Assembly (NCBI GenBank): GCA_945882315.1
Contig: CAMCWB010000038.1
Coordinates: 1-34,204, forward strand
DNA from: Bauldia litoralis
Lineage (GTDB): Bacteria > Pseudomonadota > Alphaproteobacteria > Rhizobiales > Kaistiaceae
Length of the DNA: 34,204 nt
Reading direction: 5' to 3'
This document shows, piece after piece, positions 25,911-34,149 of this stretch (position 1 is its first letter; the number at the start of each line of letters is the position of its first letter). Both the position numbers and the translations under genes were made by a program. The notes under the pieces are model-generated. The model saw only the letters and a list, made by a program, of their open reading frames with translations, made no database searches and had not been told where the DNA came from.

Positions 25911-27335
25911 TCAACGCGTCCGATCCGGCACGAGAATCTTGCCGGGGTTGAGGATATCGAGTGGATCGAGCGCCTGCTTGATCATTCGCATCACCTTCAA
26001 CCCTTCCGGCAGTTCCTCCGCCAGATATTTCACCTTGCCCTGCCCGACGCCATGCTCGCCGGTGCAGGTGCCGTCCATGTCGAGCGCCCGCCGGTTGAGC
26101 CGTCCGGTGAAGGCGACGGCGCGCTCGACCTCGCCGGCATCCGTCATGTCGACCAGGATGTTGACGTGGAAATTGCCGTCGCCGACATGGCCGACCATCG
26201 TGGCGACGAGGCCGCTCGCGGCAAGGTCGGCCTCGCTGTCGCGGACGCATTCGGCAAGGCGCGACAGCGGCACGCAGACATCGGTCGTGAAGCCTTGGGC
26301 GCCGGGCCTGATCGTCGTGCCGGCCCAGTAAGCGTCGTGCCGCGCCTGCCAGAGCCGCGTCCGTTCTTCCGGCTTGACCGCCCAGGCGAAGTCGCCGCCA
26401 CCGAATTCGCGGGCGATCTCGCCGAAGCGTTCCGACTGCTCGGCGACCGAGGCGGCCGTTCCGTGGAACTCGACGAAAAGCGTCGGCCCTTCGGCGAGGT
26501 CGAGCTTCGAATAAAGATTGATCGCCCTGATCATCATCGTGTCGAGAAGCTCGATCCGTGCCACCGGCAACCCCGACTGGATCGTCAGGATCGTCGCGTT
26601 GCAGGCCGCCTCGACGCTCGGAAAGCCGCAGACGCCGCCGGCGATCGCTTCGGGAATTCCGTAGAGCCGGAGCGTCACGTCCGTGATGATGCCGAGCGTC
26701 CCTTCCGAGCCGACGAGAAGCCGCGTCAGGTCGTAGCCGGCGGCGGATTTCCTGGCGCGCGTCGCCGTCTTAACGATGGAGCCGTCGGCCATCACCGCGG
26801 TCAGCGCAATGACATTGTCGCGCATCGTGCCGTAGCGGACCGCATTGGTGCCCGAGGCCCGCGTTGCCGCCATGCCGCCGAGCGTCGCGTCGGCGCCGGG
26901 GTCGATCGGGAAGAACAGGCCGCGGTCGCGAAGATATTCATTGAGCTGCTTCCGCGTCACGCCAGGCTCGACGACGCAGTCGAGATCCTCGGCATGAACG
27001 GCGAGGACGCGGTTCATCCGGCTGAAATCGATCGAGATGCCGCCGCCCGGCGCATTGACATGCCCCTCGAGGGAGGTACCGACCCCGAAGGCGATGACCG
27101 GCACGCGATGCGCGGCGCAGAGCCTGACGATATCGGCCACCTCGGCCGCCGTCTCGACGAAGGCGACCGCGTCGGGCGGCTGGTTGACGAGCCAGGTCGT
27201 CGTCGCGCCGTGCTGCTCCCGGACCGCCTGCGAGGTCGCCAGCCGGTCGCCGAGCCGCGCGCCAAGCAGCGGCAGCACGGCAGCGATGCCGGCTTCATTG
27301 CGCGGGAGAGATGTGACGGCGATCTGAAACGTCAT
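25911..27335 (-). CDS. FAD-linked oxidase, D-lactate dehydrogenase/GlcD-like
   Basis: This 474-residue flavoprotein of the vanillyl-alcohol-oxidase fold is similar to cytochrome-linked D-lactate dehydrogenases and the glycolate oxidase subunit GlcD. The N-terminal FAD domain shows IAFGVGTSLEGHVNAPGGGISIDFSRMN and EPGVTRKQLNEYL. The C-terminal domain shows the metal/substrate site region GHVGDGNFHVNIL and GTCTGEHGVGQGK. It is a stand-alone protein without a fused iron-sulfur domain. The substrate is a 2-hydroxy acid by family. It is divergent from the thioesterase gene with 74 bp between, and is followed at 13 bp by the AsmA-like gene. Confidence 0.9.
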   Translation of the reverse strand: MTFQIAVTSLPRNEAGIAAVLPLLGARLGDRLATSQAVREQHGATTTWLVNQPPDAVAFVETAAEVADIVRLCAAHRVPVIAFGVGTSLEGHVNAPGGGISIDFSRMNRVLAVHAEDLDCVVEPGVTRKQLNEYLRDRGLFFPIDPGADATLGGMAATRASGTNAVRYGTMRDNVIALTAVMADGSIVKTATRARKSAAGYDLTRLLVGSEGTLGIITDVTLRLYGIPEAIAGGVCGFPSVEAACNATILTIQSGLPVARIELLDTMMIRAINLYSKLDLAEGPTLFVEFHGTAASVAEQSERFGEIAREFGGGDFAWAVKPEERTRLWQARHDAYWAGTTIRPGAQGFTTDVCVPLSRLAECVRDSEADLAASGLVATMVGHVGDGNFHVNILVDMTDAGEVERAVAFTGRLNRRALDMDGTCTGEHGVGQGKVKYLAEELPEGLKVMRMIKQALDPLDILNPGKILVPDRTR

Positions 27336-27409
27336 CGCGACTTGCCAAGCTTCGATATTGCCGGTTTACAGGGGGAGCGTAACAAATCGACGTCCGCGAG
27401 CCAAAGAAC

Positions 27410-27943
27410 ATGAGCCAAAGCCTTGGCGAGTCCCCGCTTTCCACCGTTTCACCGCCAGAATCCATTCTCTCCGGACCGGTGCGCTCCAAGGTCCTCTTCG
27501 TCAAACCCGAATGGATCGACTATAACGGTCACCTCAACGTCGCCTGGTACGAGGTCCTGTTCGGGCTCGGCATCGGCGCCATCTTCAAGGTGATCGGCCT
27601 CGGCGAGAATTATCGCGCCGAGCGCAACAAATCGCTTTTCGCCGTCGAGGCGCATCTCTCCTATGTGCGCGAGATCGGGCCGGAAGACACCGTCGTGGTC
27701 GACAATCAGCTTCTCGACCACGACCTCAAGCGCCTCCGCCTCTTCCAGACGCTGGTCCATGCCGAAAAGGGCCACATCGTCGCGACGCGCGAGATGATGC
27801 AGCTCCATATCGACATGGAGACGCGGAAGACCGCTCCCTTCCCCGACGACATCCTCGCCCGCATCACAGCCTGTGCCGAGGCCCACGCCGGGCTGCCGGT
27901 GCCGAAGCAGGCCGGCCGCAGCATCGCCATCCCGCGCGGCTGA
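27410..27943 (+). CDS. Hotdog-fold thioesterase (4HBT_2 type)
   Basis: This 177-residue protein has the 4-hydroxybenzoyl-CoA-thioesterase-like motif EWIDYNGHLNVAWYEVLF at about residues 36-53, with the Asp and the NGHLN loop typical of the fold. VEAHLSYVREIGPEDTVVVDNQLLDHD follows. The C-terminal helix region (MQLHIDMETRKTAPFPDDI) matches proteins annotated as thioesterase-like and found near carnitine metabolism genes, but none is here. The substrate is unknown. The first 25 residues are an unconserved leader. The next gene starts 21 bp downstream. Confidence 0.87.
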   Translation: MSQSLGESPLSTVSPPESILSGPVRSKVLFVKPEWIDYNGHLNVAWYEVLFGLGIGAIFKVIGLGENYRAERNKSLFAVEAHLSYVREIGPEDTVVVDNQLLDHDLKRLRLFQTLVHAEKGHIVATREMMQLHIDMETRKTAPFPDDILARITACAEAHAGLPVPKQAGRSIAIPRG

Positions 27944-27964
27944 GCGGGAGACCCGGCAAAAGGC

Positions 27965-29655
27965 ATGGCGACCCGGCTGACGGTCCTGATCCTCGGCGGG
28001 TATGGCACCTTCGGCGGCAGGCTGGCGCGGCTGCTGGCCTCCGACGACCGGCTGACCCTGATCGTCGCCGGACGGTCGCCGAAAGGGCCCGGCAATTCTG
28101 CGAAGGGCTTGCCGGCGCCGCCGCAACGATTCCCCTGGCGCTCGATCGCGACGGCGACCTCACACCCGCGCTGGAGCGCGACCGTCCCGATATCCTCGTC
28201 GACGCCTCCGGCCCGTTCCAGGCCTACGGCACGGCTGCCTACCGGGTCGTCGAAGCCTGCATCCTTCACGGCATCGCCTATATCGACCTCGCCGACGGAG
28301 CGGATTTCGTCGACGGCATCCGGCGGCTCGACGACGCTGCCCGGCAGCGCGATGTCTTCGTCCTGTCGGGTGCCAGCACCCATCCCGCCTTGACGGCCGC
28401 GGTCGTGCGGAACCTCGGCCGCGACATGAGCCGGATCGATACGCTCACGGCGGGCATCGCACCCTCGCCCTTTGCCGGGCTGGGACTGAGCGTCATTCGC
28501 ACCATCGCCTCCTATGCCGGCAAGCCGGTCGCGCTCCGCACCGAAGGCGAGGAGCGGCGCGCTCATGCGCTGACGGAGACGAAGCGCTTCACCATCGCAC
28601 CGCCCGTGCGCCTGCCGCTCGGCAACCGGCTGTTCTCGCTGATCGATGTGCCCGACTATCGGAGCCTGCCAGAATTGCGGCCGGAGCTGCGCACCGTCTG
28701 GATCGGCGCCGGGCCGCTGCCGGAAGTCCTGCACCGCGGCTTCATCGGCCTCGCCTGGCTCGTCCGGCTCGGCCTCCTGCCGTCGCTGGCTTTCCTCGCC
28801 TCCCTTTTTCACCGCGTCAGCAGCCATTGGCGTTGGGGCGAACATCGCAGCGGCATGTTTGTCTGGCTGACCGGCAGCGACGCGGAAGGCGCCGTGGCGC
28901 GCGAATGGTACGTCGTCGCGGAAGGCGATGCGGGCCCGTCGATCCCGGCCATGGCGGCGGCGGCGATTGTCTTCCGCTGCCTGGACGGAGAGAGGCCGGC
29001 AAGCGGCGCCCGGCCGGCCGGCCACGACATCGAACTCGCCGACTATGAGCGCTTCTTCGCCGGTCGAAAGATCGGCACCAGCACCCGCGAGGAGCGCGTC
29101 AATATCGCGACGCTCCCGCTCTATCGTCGAATCCTCGACAACGCTTTCGAGGAATTGCCGCCGGCGATCCGCAGGCTCCACGACATCGAAAAATCGATCC
29201 GGGCGCAGGGCAGCGCGAGGATCGAGCGCGGCCGGAGCCCGCTCGCCCGCCTCGCCGCGGCGATCATCGGCTTTCCGAAGGCGGGCGACGATGTCCCGGT
29301 CGAGGTAAGTTTCGGCGTCGCAAACGGCCGCGAGACATGGCGACGGACGTTCGCCGGCAAATCCTTCGTGAGCCTTCAGGAAGAAGGGACTGGGCGTTCG
29401 GCGCGCCTGCTCATCGAGCGCTTCGGCCCGCTGGCATTCGCCATGGCGGTCGTCGTCGCCGGCGGCAGGCTGGACCTGGTGATGCGGCGCTGGACGGCTT
29501 TCGGAATCCCGCTGCCGCTATGGATGGCGCCTCGGATGACCGCTCATGAGCGGGAGGAGAACCGCCGCTTCAATTTTCATGTCGAGATCGGCCACCCGCT
29601 CACTGGGCTGATCGTCCGCTATCGCGGCTGGCTGGAGCCGGTCGCAGAAGCCTAG
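27965..29655 (+). pseudogene. Saccharopine-dehydrogenase-like/DUF4166 gene with a frameshift
   Basis: The first 39 or so residues (MATRLTVLILGGYGTFGGRLARLL, IVAGRSP) are a good NAD(P)-binding Rossmann start in one frame. The match then continues in another frame from about 28084 (RARQFCEGLAGAAATIPLAL, DILVDASGPFQAYG, GIAYIDLADGADFV) through to 29655. The second part ends in a DUF4166 domain (VEVSFGVANGRETWRRTFAGKSF, NFHVEIGHPLTGLIVRYRGWLEP). One missing base near CGCCGAAAGGG at 28078-28087 would explain the break. Both parts are otherwise clean, so the change is recent or a sequencing error. Repaired, the protein would be about 563 residues, a normal size. Function is unknown for this fusion. 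Its stop overlaps the stop of the convergent gene in CTAG. Confidence 0.8.
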
Positions 29656-29981
29656 GGGCCGCCGGTGATGCTCACGCCGCCGATGATGCCGCCCTTGTTG
29701 ACGATCTTGACCGAGCCGCCGCCGGTGACCTTGATGCCGGTCGAACCGCTGATCGTGCCGCTGTTGACGATGGTTTTCGATCCCGAGCCGGTGGCTGTGA
29801 TCCCGGCCTCGGAGCCGCCATTGATCTTGCCCTTGTTGACCAGCTTCGATTCGCCCGGGCCCATCGTCTGAGCGCCGACCGATTCGTTCTTTTTGATCTT
29901 CTTGAATTCGCGGGCGTCGGCAGCGCTCGACACGGTGCATATCAGCGCCACTGCGACGGCCGAATACAGGTAATTTTTCAC
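29652..29981 (-). CDS. Small secreted beta-helix-like repeat protein
   Basis: I chose the GTG at 29979-29981 as start because GGGAGAG precedes it and a signal peptide follows at once (KNYLYSAVAVALICTVSSAADA). The product is 109 residues, or about 86 after cleavage. The mature part contains three imperfect repeats of about 23 residues of the form (I/L)VN(K/S)G-x-I-x-G-x-x-x-G-I-x-x-T-G-x-G-S. This pattern is familiar from right-handed beta-helices in autotransporter passengers. There is no autotransporter domain, and the protein stops right after the third repeat (ITGGP). It may be a very short stand-alone helix or a remnant. The longer open frame upstream is not supported. Confidence 0.65.
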   Translation of the reverse strand: MKNYLYSAVAVALICTVSSAADAREFKKIKKNESVGAQTMGPGESKLVNKGKINGGSEAGITATGSGSKTIVNSGTISGSTGIKVTGGGSVKIVNKGGIIGGVSITGGP

Positions 29982-30174
29982 GAGTCTCTCCCGCGCTGAT
30001 CGAAAGCAGACGGATAATAGCCCGGATACAACCGTGACGCTACTTTGAAGCCAGCGGCTTCGGCGCGAAGGGTTGCCCAAATCGGCTTGGAAGCCCGATC
30101 CGGCCTGGCAAGAAACGGAATGCGGCCGCCCCCCGGACTGCCTAGACTGCGCCTCCCGCAACCGGTTCCGCGAC

Positions 30175-31107
30175 ATGCCCCCTTCCCTCCACCGGTCGAT
30201 GACGTCTTTCGAATGGGCGCTTCTGGTCGGGCTTTCGATTCTCTGGGGCGCCTCCTTCCTGTTCGTCGCCGTGCAGGTCGAGTCTCTGTCGCCGGTCACG
30301 GTCGTGACGCTGCGCGTCATCATCGCGGCCCTGCTGCTCTATGCGACCCTCGCCGTGATCGGCGTGCGCATGCCGCGCGACCCGCTGTCCTGGCGCGACT
30401 TCATGATCATGGGCGTCCTCAACAATGTTTTCCCCTTCACCCTGATCGCCTACGGCCAGAGCCATATAGCGAGCGGCCTCGCCTCGATTCTCAACGCCAC
30501 CGCGCCGCTCTTCACGGTCGTCGTCGCGCATTTCCTAACCGCCGACGAGAAGATGACGCCGGCACGGATCGCCGGGGTGTTGACCGGATTCGCCGGCGTC
30601 GTGGTGATGATCGGGCCCACGGCGCTGGCCGATATCGGCGGCGAACTCCTGCCCGAACTCGCGTGCCTCGTCGCCGCGCTCGGCTATGCGCTTTCCGCCG
30701 TCTTCGCCCGGCGATTCTCGCGGCGCGGCATCCCGCCCATGGCGATCGCCACCGGCCAGATGACCACCGCCTCGCTTGTCATGCTGCCCTTCTGGCTGGT
30801 GCTGGAGCAGCCCTGGAACCTGCCGGCTCCGAGCCTCCAGGTCGTCGCATCGGTGCTGGCGCTGGCGGCGCTGTCGACGGTCGTCGCCTATGTCATCTAC
30901 TATCGGATCCTGGCCACCGCCGGCTCGGTCAACCTGATGCTCGTCACCTTCTTGATCCCGATAACCGGCATCCTGCTCGGCGCGCTGGTGCTCGGCGAAA
31001 GGCTGGCGATGCGGCACTTCCTCGGCATGGCGGCGATCGGCATCGGCCTCGCCTGCATCGACGGCCGCCTGATCCGCCGCATCTCCCGGCTGACAATCGC
31101 CCGCTAA
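30175..31107 (+). CDS. EamA/DMT family transporter
   Basis: This 310-residue protein of the drug/metabolite transporter superfamily has ten predicted membrane segments in two EamA repeats. The repeats begin FEWALLVGLSILWGASFLFVAVQ and ACLVAALGYALSAVFARRFS. The first repeat contains the usual GASFLF and PFTLIAYGQSHIASGLASIL features, the second IPITGILLGALVLGE. The substrate is unknown. I chose ATG 30175; ATG 30199 is equally possible, and neither has a strong ribosome site. It is followed at 48 bp by the SDR gene on the same strand, so the two may share a transcript. Confidence 0.88.
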   Translation: MPPSLHRSMTSFEWALLVGLSILWGASFLFVAVQVESLSPVTVVTLRVIIAALLLYATLAVIGVRMPRDPLSWRDFMIMGVLNNVFPFTLIAYGQSHIASGLASILNATAPLFTVVVAHFLTADEKMTPARIAGVLTGFAGVVVMIGPTALADIGGELLPELACLVAALGYALSAVFARRFSRRGIPPMAIATGQMTTASLVMLPFWLVLEQPWNLPAPSLQVVASVLALAALSTVVAYVIYYRILATAGSVNLMLVTFLIPITGILLGALVLGERLAMRHFLGMAAIGIGLACIDGRLIRRISRLTIAR

Positions 31108-31155
31108 AGCGGGTAACGTCCCGCCCACAACAAGGGCAGGGAGGGAATTAAAGCC

Positions 31156-31941
31156 ATGGGGAATACGCTTTCCGGGAAAGTCGCCGTCATCACCGGCGGC
31201 AGCCGCGGCATCGGCCGCGCCGTCGCGAAGGCCTTTGCCGCCGAGGGCGCCGAGACGGTGCTGGCGGCGAAATCCGAGGCCAATCTCACGAAGACTGCCG
31301 ACGAGATCGTCGCTGCCGGCGGCAAGAAGCCGACCATCGTCGCGGCCGACCTCGGCACGCTGGCCGGCTGCCAGACGCTCTTCGACGCCGTGAAGGCATC
31401 GCCCGGACGCTGCGACATCCTCGTCAACTCGGCCGGCGCCACCAAGGCCGGCAATTTCATCGAGCAGCCCGACGAGCTCTGGCTCGACGGCTTTGCCCTG
31501 AAATTCTTCGGCACCGTCCGCCTGTCGCGCCTCTTCTGGCCGATGCTCACCTCCGCCCGCGGCCACGTCGTCATGATCAATGGCGGCATGGCCCGGCAAC
31601 CCAATCCGCAGAACCTCGTTGGCGGCTCGGTCAATGCCGCCATGGCGAACTTCGCCAAGGGCCTTTCCTTCCTCGGCATCAAGGACGGCGTCAGCGTCAA
31701 CACCATCCATCCCGGCCGCACCAATACCGACCGTAACGCCGATCTGATGAAGCAGGAGGCCGCCGCGAGCGGCAAGACCATCGCCGAAGTCGCTGCCGAC
31801 CAGGCGAAGAAGGCCGGCATCCGCCGCATGGGCGAGCCTGAGGACATCTCGGCGCTGGCCCTTTTCCTCGTCTCCCCGGCCGCCGGCCACATCCAGGGCG
31901 TCGCAATCTCGGTCGACGGCGGCGCGACCCAGGGGATATAA
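31156..31941 (+). CDS. SDR-fold protein lacking the catalytic Tyr and Lys
   Basis: This 261-residue short-chain dehydrogenase/reductase-like protein has an intact cofactor site: TGGSRGIG at 13-20, an acidic DL at 65-66, and NSAG at 91-94. The catalytic motif is altered. Aligned to the usual YxxxK helix, the stretch LVGGSVNAAMANFAKGL has Gly156 in place of Tyr and Asn160 in place of Lys. The upstream Ser strand reads VVMINGG, without the Ser. The C-terminal DGGATQGI is normal. It may therefore bind NAD(P) without ordinary SDR chemistry, or use other residues. GGGAGGGAATT precedes the ATG. A P450-like gene follows at 46 bp and an ACP after it, so they form a likely operon. Confidence 0.88.
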   Translation: MGNTLSGKVAVITGGSRGIGRAVAKAFAAEGAETVLAAKSEANLTKTADEIVAAGGKKPTIVAADLGTLAGCQTLFDAVKASPGRCDILVNSAGATKAGNFIEQPDELWLDGFALKFFGTVRLSRLFWPMLTSARGHVVMINGGMARQPNPQNLVGGSVNAAMANFAKGLSFLGIKDGVSVNTIHPGRTNTDRNADLMKQEAAASGKTIAEVAADQAKKAGIRRMGEPEDISALALFLVSPAAGHIQGVAISVDGGATQGI

Positions 31942-31987
31942 TGAGGACTTGCGACAGAGGCAATTTTACCGGGTAGGCCAAGTAGTG

Positions 31988-33061
31988 ATGAGCTTTCAGG
32001 GAGAGCCCCCGGTCCGTTTCATCGATTTTCACCGGTCGCCGGACCGGCGGGGATATTTTGAGCGCCAGCGGAGCGGTATTTCATACGATCCCGCTCTGCA
32101 CCGCTGGATCATCGATAGCGTCTCGCTTGCGACGGACGTGCTCGGCGACCCACGTTTTTTGACCGCGGATTATGAAGGCGTTTGCGCCCATATGGCCAAG
32201 GCCGGCAAGCCGGTGGAGAACCTGGCCCTGGCCTACGCCAACATTCCGCTTTGTCACGACGGCGAGAGGCATCGGACGCTGCGCCGATCCATGTCGGAGC
32301 ATCTCGCCGCCAAGCGGAAACAGATGCTTCCCGAACTCGGCGCGCTCGTCGCGAATCATATTTCGCCGTTCGGCCGGCCGGGCAAGGTCGAGGTGATGGC
32401 CGAGGTGCTTGCACCGCTGGTCGACGACTTCATGGGCCGTCTCATCGAGGCGGTGATCGGCGACGCCAAGGCGCTGGCCGCCCTGTCCCCTGCCTTCGAC
32501 CACCTGATGGGCGAACGCAAGATGCTTCAGACCGATGCCGAGATCGCCAAGGTCCGCGCCACGATCCAGGCAGGCCTGCCGGCTGACAGGCAAGATGCCG
32601 AAGGCAGGCACCTTGCGTTGCTGATGCTTGGCCGCGACCCGTTGCTCGGCACGCTCGGCGAAAGCTTCCGCCACGTCTTCGAAAAGGAGAGCGGCAAGCC
32701 GCTTGCGGGGATCGAGTTTCCGGTGATGCCCCCGGAGACCGGTGTTCCCTATATCGAGAGGCTTGCGAGCGAGGATTGCCGGCTTGCCGGCGTCGAGATC
32801 GTCGCCGGCGCAAGGCTGCGGATCCTCCTGCAGGCCTACTGCTATTGCGAAGAGGAGCGCGAGCATCTGCGCATCTTCGGCGTCGGTTCGCATGCTTGCC
32901 TCGGTCGGCTGCTGGCCCTCGATCTATGGCGGGAACTGACGCGGCAGCTCGTCTGCCTGCCCACCCGGGTGGTCTTCGAAAGAGCGGCGCCGAGAACCAC
33001 GGACTATGTCTTCACCTGCCCCCAATCACTCCACATCGAGGTTCTCCATGACGTCCGCTGA
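31988..33061 (+). CDS. Degenerate cytochrome P450-like protein
   Basis: This 357-residue protein is shorter than the usual 400 or so. The heme loop is perfect: FGVGSHACLG at 297-306 with Cys304 as ligand. The C-helix has His95 and Arg99 in DGERHRTLRR, which normally hold the heme propionates. Other hallmarks are missing. The I-helix region reads LLMLGRDPLLGT, with Pro218 after Asp where the acid-alcohol Thr should be. At the expected K-helix place EFPV (243-246) stands instead of ExxR. It probably binds heme, but its oxygen chemistry is doubtful. I chose the ATG at 31988; an in-frame TTG at 31949 would add 13 residues. The end overlaps the ACP gene by 14 bases, which suggests that the two proteins work together. 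Confidence 0.82.
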   Translation: MSFQGEPPVRFIDFHRSPDRRGYFERQRSGISYDPALHRWIIDSVSLATDVLGDPRFLTADYEGVCAHMAKAGKPVENLALAYANIPLCHDGERHRTLRRSMSEHLAAKRKQMLPELGALVANHISPFGRPGKVEVMAEVLAPLVDDFMGRLIEAVIGDAKALAALSPAFDHLMGERKMLQTDAEIAKVRATIQAGLPADRQDAEGRHLALLMLGRDPLLGTLGESFRHVFEKESGKPLAGIEFPVMPPETGVPYIERLASEDCRLAGVEIVAGARLRILLQAYCYCEEEREHLRIFGVGSHACLGRLLALDLWRELTRQLVCLPTRVVFERAAPRTTDYVFTCPQSLHIEVLHDVR

Positions 33062-33317
33062 AATCCGCGTCGTGATCATAAAGGCGCTCAACGAGGCCCT
33101 CGTCATTCCGGTGGAGGTCCAGCCGCGGATGGCCGATCCGAATGCAGACATAAGATTCGACGAATTTAAAATCGACAGCCTGTCTGCCACCGAGATCGCG
33201 ATGGCGATCGAGGACGAGGCTGGCTATGTCTGCGAACTCGGCGATTTTCTCGCCTATCCGTCGGTGCAGGCCCTTGCGGCCCATATCGCCGGACAGCGCA
33301 GCGCGGTGAGGCAATAG
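33048..33317 (+). CDS. Acyl carrier protein
   Basis: This 89-residue carrier protein has the phosphopantetheine attachment motif Asp43-Ser44-Leu45 (FKIDSLSATEIAMAIEDE). Helix 1 (SAEIRVVIIKALNEAL), helix 2 after the DSL motif and the final helix (SVQALAAHIAG) are all in place. It differs from the housekeeping AcpP by an acidic stretch (MADPNADIRFDEF) before the DSL motif. The start lies inside the end of the P450-like gene, with GAGG eight bases before it. It likely carries an acyl or aminoacyl substrate for the P450-like and SDR proteins. The loaded group is unknown, and no ligase or ketosynthase is adjacent. Confidence 0.9.
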   Translation: MTSAEIRVVIIKALNEALVIPVEVQPRMADPNADIRFDEFKIDSLSATEIAMAIEDEAGYVCELGDFLAYPSVQALAAHIAGQRSAVRQ

Positions 33318-33441
33318 ACCAGCGGCAGGTCCGGGCTGAGCCGCGCGGCCCAATGCGGCCCCTTCACGAGGGCCGGCGCCCCCCATCGCACCCGCCCCGC
33401 TTCCGCCCCACATGTTGCTATAGTGTTCTCGTGAAAAGATT

Positions 33442-33479
33442 CCCCATATATCCCGTTGGCGTATGTGCGCCATGTGGGG
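33442..33479 (+). promoter_or_regulatory. Bulged hairpin upstream of the small membrane protein gene
   Basis: CCCCATAT (33442-33449) pairs with ATGTGGGG (33472-33479) over eight bases with one G-U. An inner GGCG/CGCC stem (33458-33461, 33468-33471) encloses TATGTG. The structure lies in the 204-bp gap between the ACP gene and the small membrane protein gene, 42 bp before the latter. It could be an operator or a structured leader. The rest of the gap (33318-33441) holds GC-rich inverted stretches and no ORF. Confidence 0.4.
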
Positions 33480-33521
33480 TAAACTTTGCGGCAACACTGA
33501 TTCTTGGGGCTGTGACAATGG

Positions 33522-33902
33522 ATGGCTAAGCCGTCCGAGTTTGACGTCTTCGCGGGCATACCTGGGGCTGTCCGCATCGTGCTTATGTTGGGGGGCGCGC
33601 TAGTGAGCGCGTTCTCGGGGGTACTGCCCGAGGCGTGGCAACTCGCCGGCTTCATCGCCGGCATAGCCGCCATCATTGTTGGCGGACTTGGTTCGCTTTG
33701 GCACCTACTGAACGAAAGGCGAGCAAGACAAGGCAAATCGAGGATTGGATTGGAACCGCTTCACATCATCGGGCTGGGACTACTCATCGCGCTGGGCGGC
33801 GTTGGTTGGCAAATATTTTGGGGCTCCTCGTCATCGCAATTAGAACGGCTTCAGGCCGACTTTGATCGGCTTGTGCGGCCACGATTACTGAGGAACAGGT
33901 GA
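33522..33902 (+). CDS. Small membrane protein of unknown function
   Basis: This 126-residue protein has hydrophobic segments at about 17-36, 41-62 and 81-99. A basic loop NERRARQGKSRIG lies between the second and third, and a soluble tail (SSSSQLERLQADFDRLVRPRL) may form a short coiled coil. I do not recognise a family. The region is less GC-rich than the genes to the left. The stop overlaps the next start in TGATG, so the two small genes are a coupled pair. It lies about 250 bp from what appears to be an insertion sequence. Confidence 0.65.
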   Translation: MAKPSEFDVFAGIPGAVRIVLMLGGALVSAFSGVLPEAWQLAGFIAGIAAIIVGGLGSLWHLLNERRARQGKSRIGLEPLHIIGLGLLIALGGVGWQIFWGSSSSQLERLQADFDRLVRPRLLRNR

Positions 33903-34081
33903 TGAAACTGGAGCAATTTCTGCTCCAGCGGGCTGACCAGAAAGCCACCGCAATCATTCGATACGTACCGTCGAATAGCGAGGCATCCGAATATGCATCC
34001 GGCATTTACCATGGGTTTCGGCGCGGTGGGTGGAAAGCAAGCATCCTTGCACTCACCCGGATTCGCCGGATAACACCGTAA
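33902..34081 (+). CDS. Small ORF coupled to the membrane protein, probably truncated
   Basis: This is a 59-residue reading frame starting at the ATG in TGATG. Its first 40 residues (MKLEQFLLQRADQKATAIIRYVPSNSEASEYASGIYHGFRRGGW) look like a folded domain: a strand IIRYVPSNSEA, a helix, and a Gly-Trp turn. After GGWKASI the sequence becomes Arg-rich and stops within 15 residues. I recall longer proteins with this strand-helix-GW pattern next to small membrane proteins. The abrupt end and the transposase-like ORF just downstream suggest that the 3' part was cut off by an insertion. Confidence 0.5.
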   Translation: MKLEQFLLQRADQKATAIIRYVPSNSEASEYASGIYHGFRRGGWKASILALTRIRRITP

Positions 34082-34149
34082 TTTTCTGTAATTTCGCAGC
34101 GATTCAGGTATAAGAATCAATATCTTAATCTGGATCGCACGAGGCCATT

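Noticed and set aside
28078-28090. Programmed -1 frameshifting in the saccharopine-dehydrogenase-like gene
   Set aside because: The site lacks an X-XXY-YYZ slippery heptamer in the right frame and no following pseudoknot was evident. A lost base is simpler.
29652-30323. The 223-codon version of the beta-helix-like ORF
   Set aside because: The N-terminal 114 residues are Arg/Ser-rich without homology, and a good ribosome site plus signal peptide mark the GTG at 29981.
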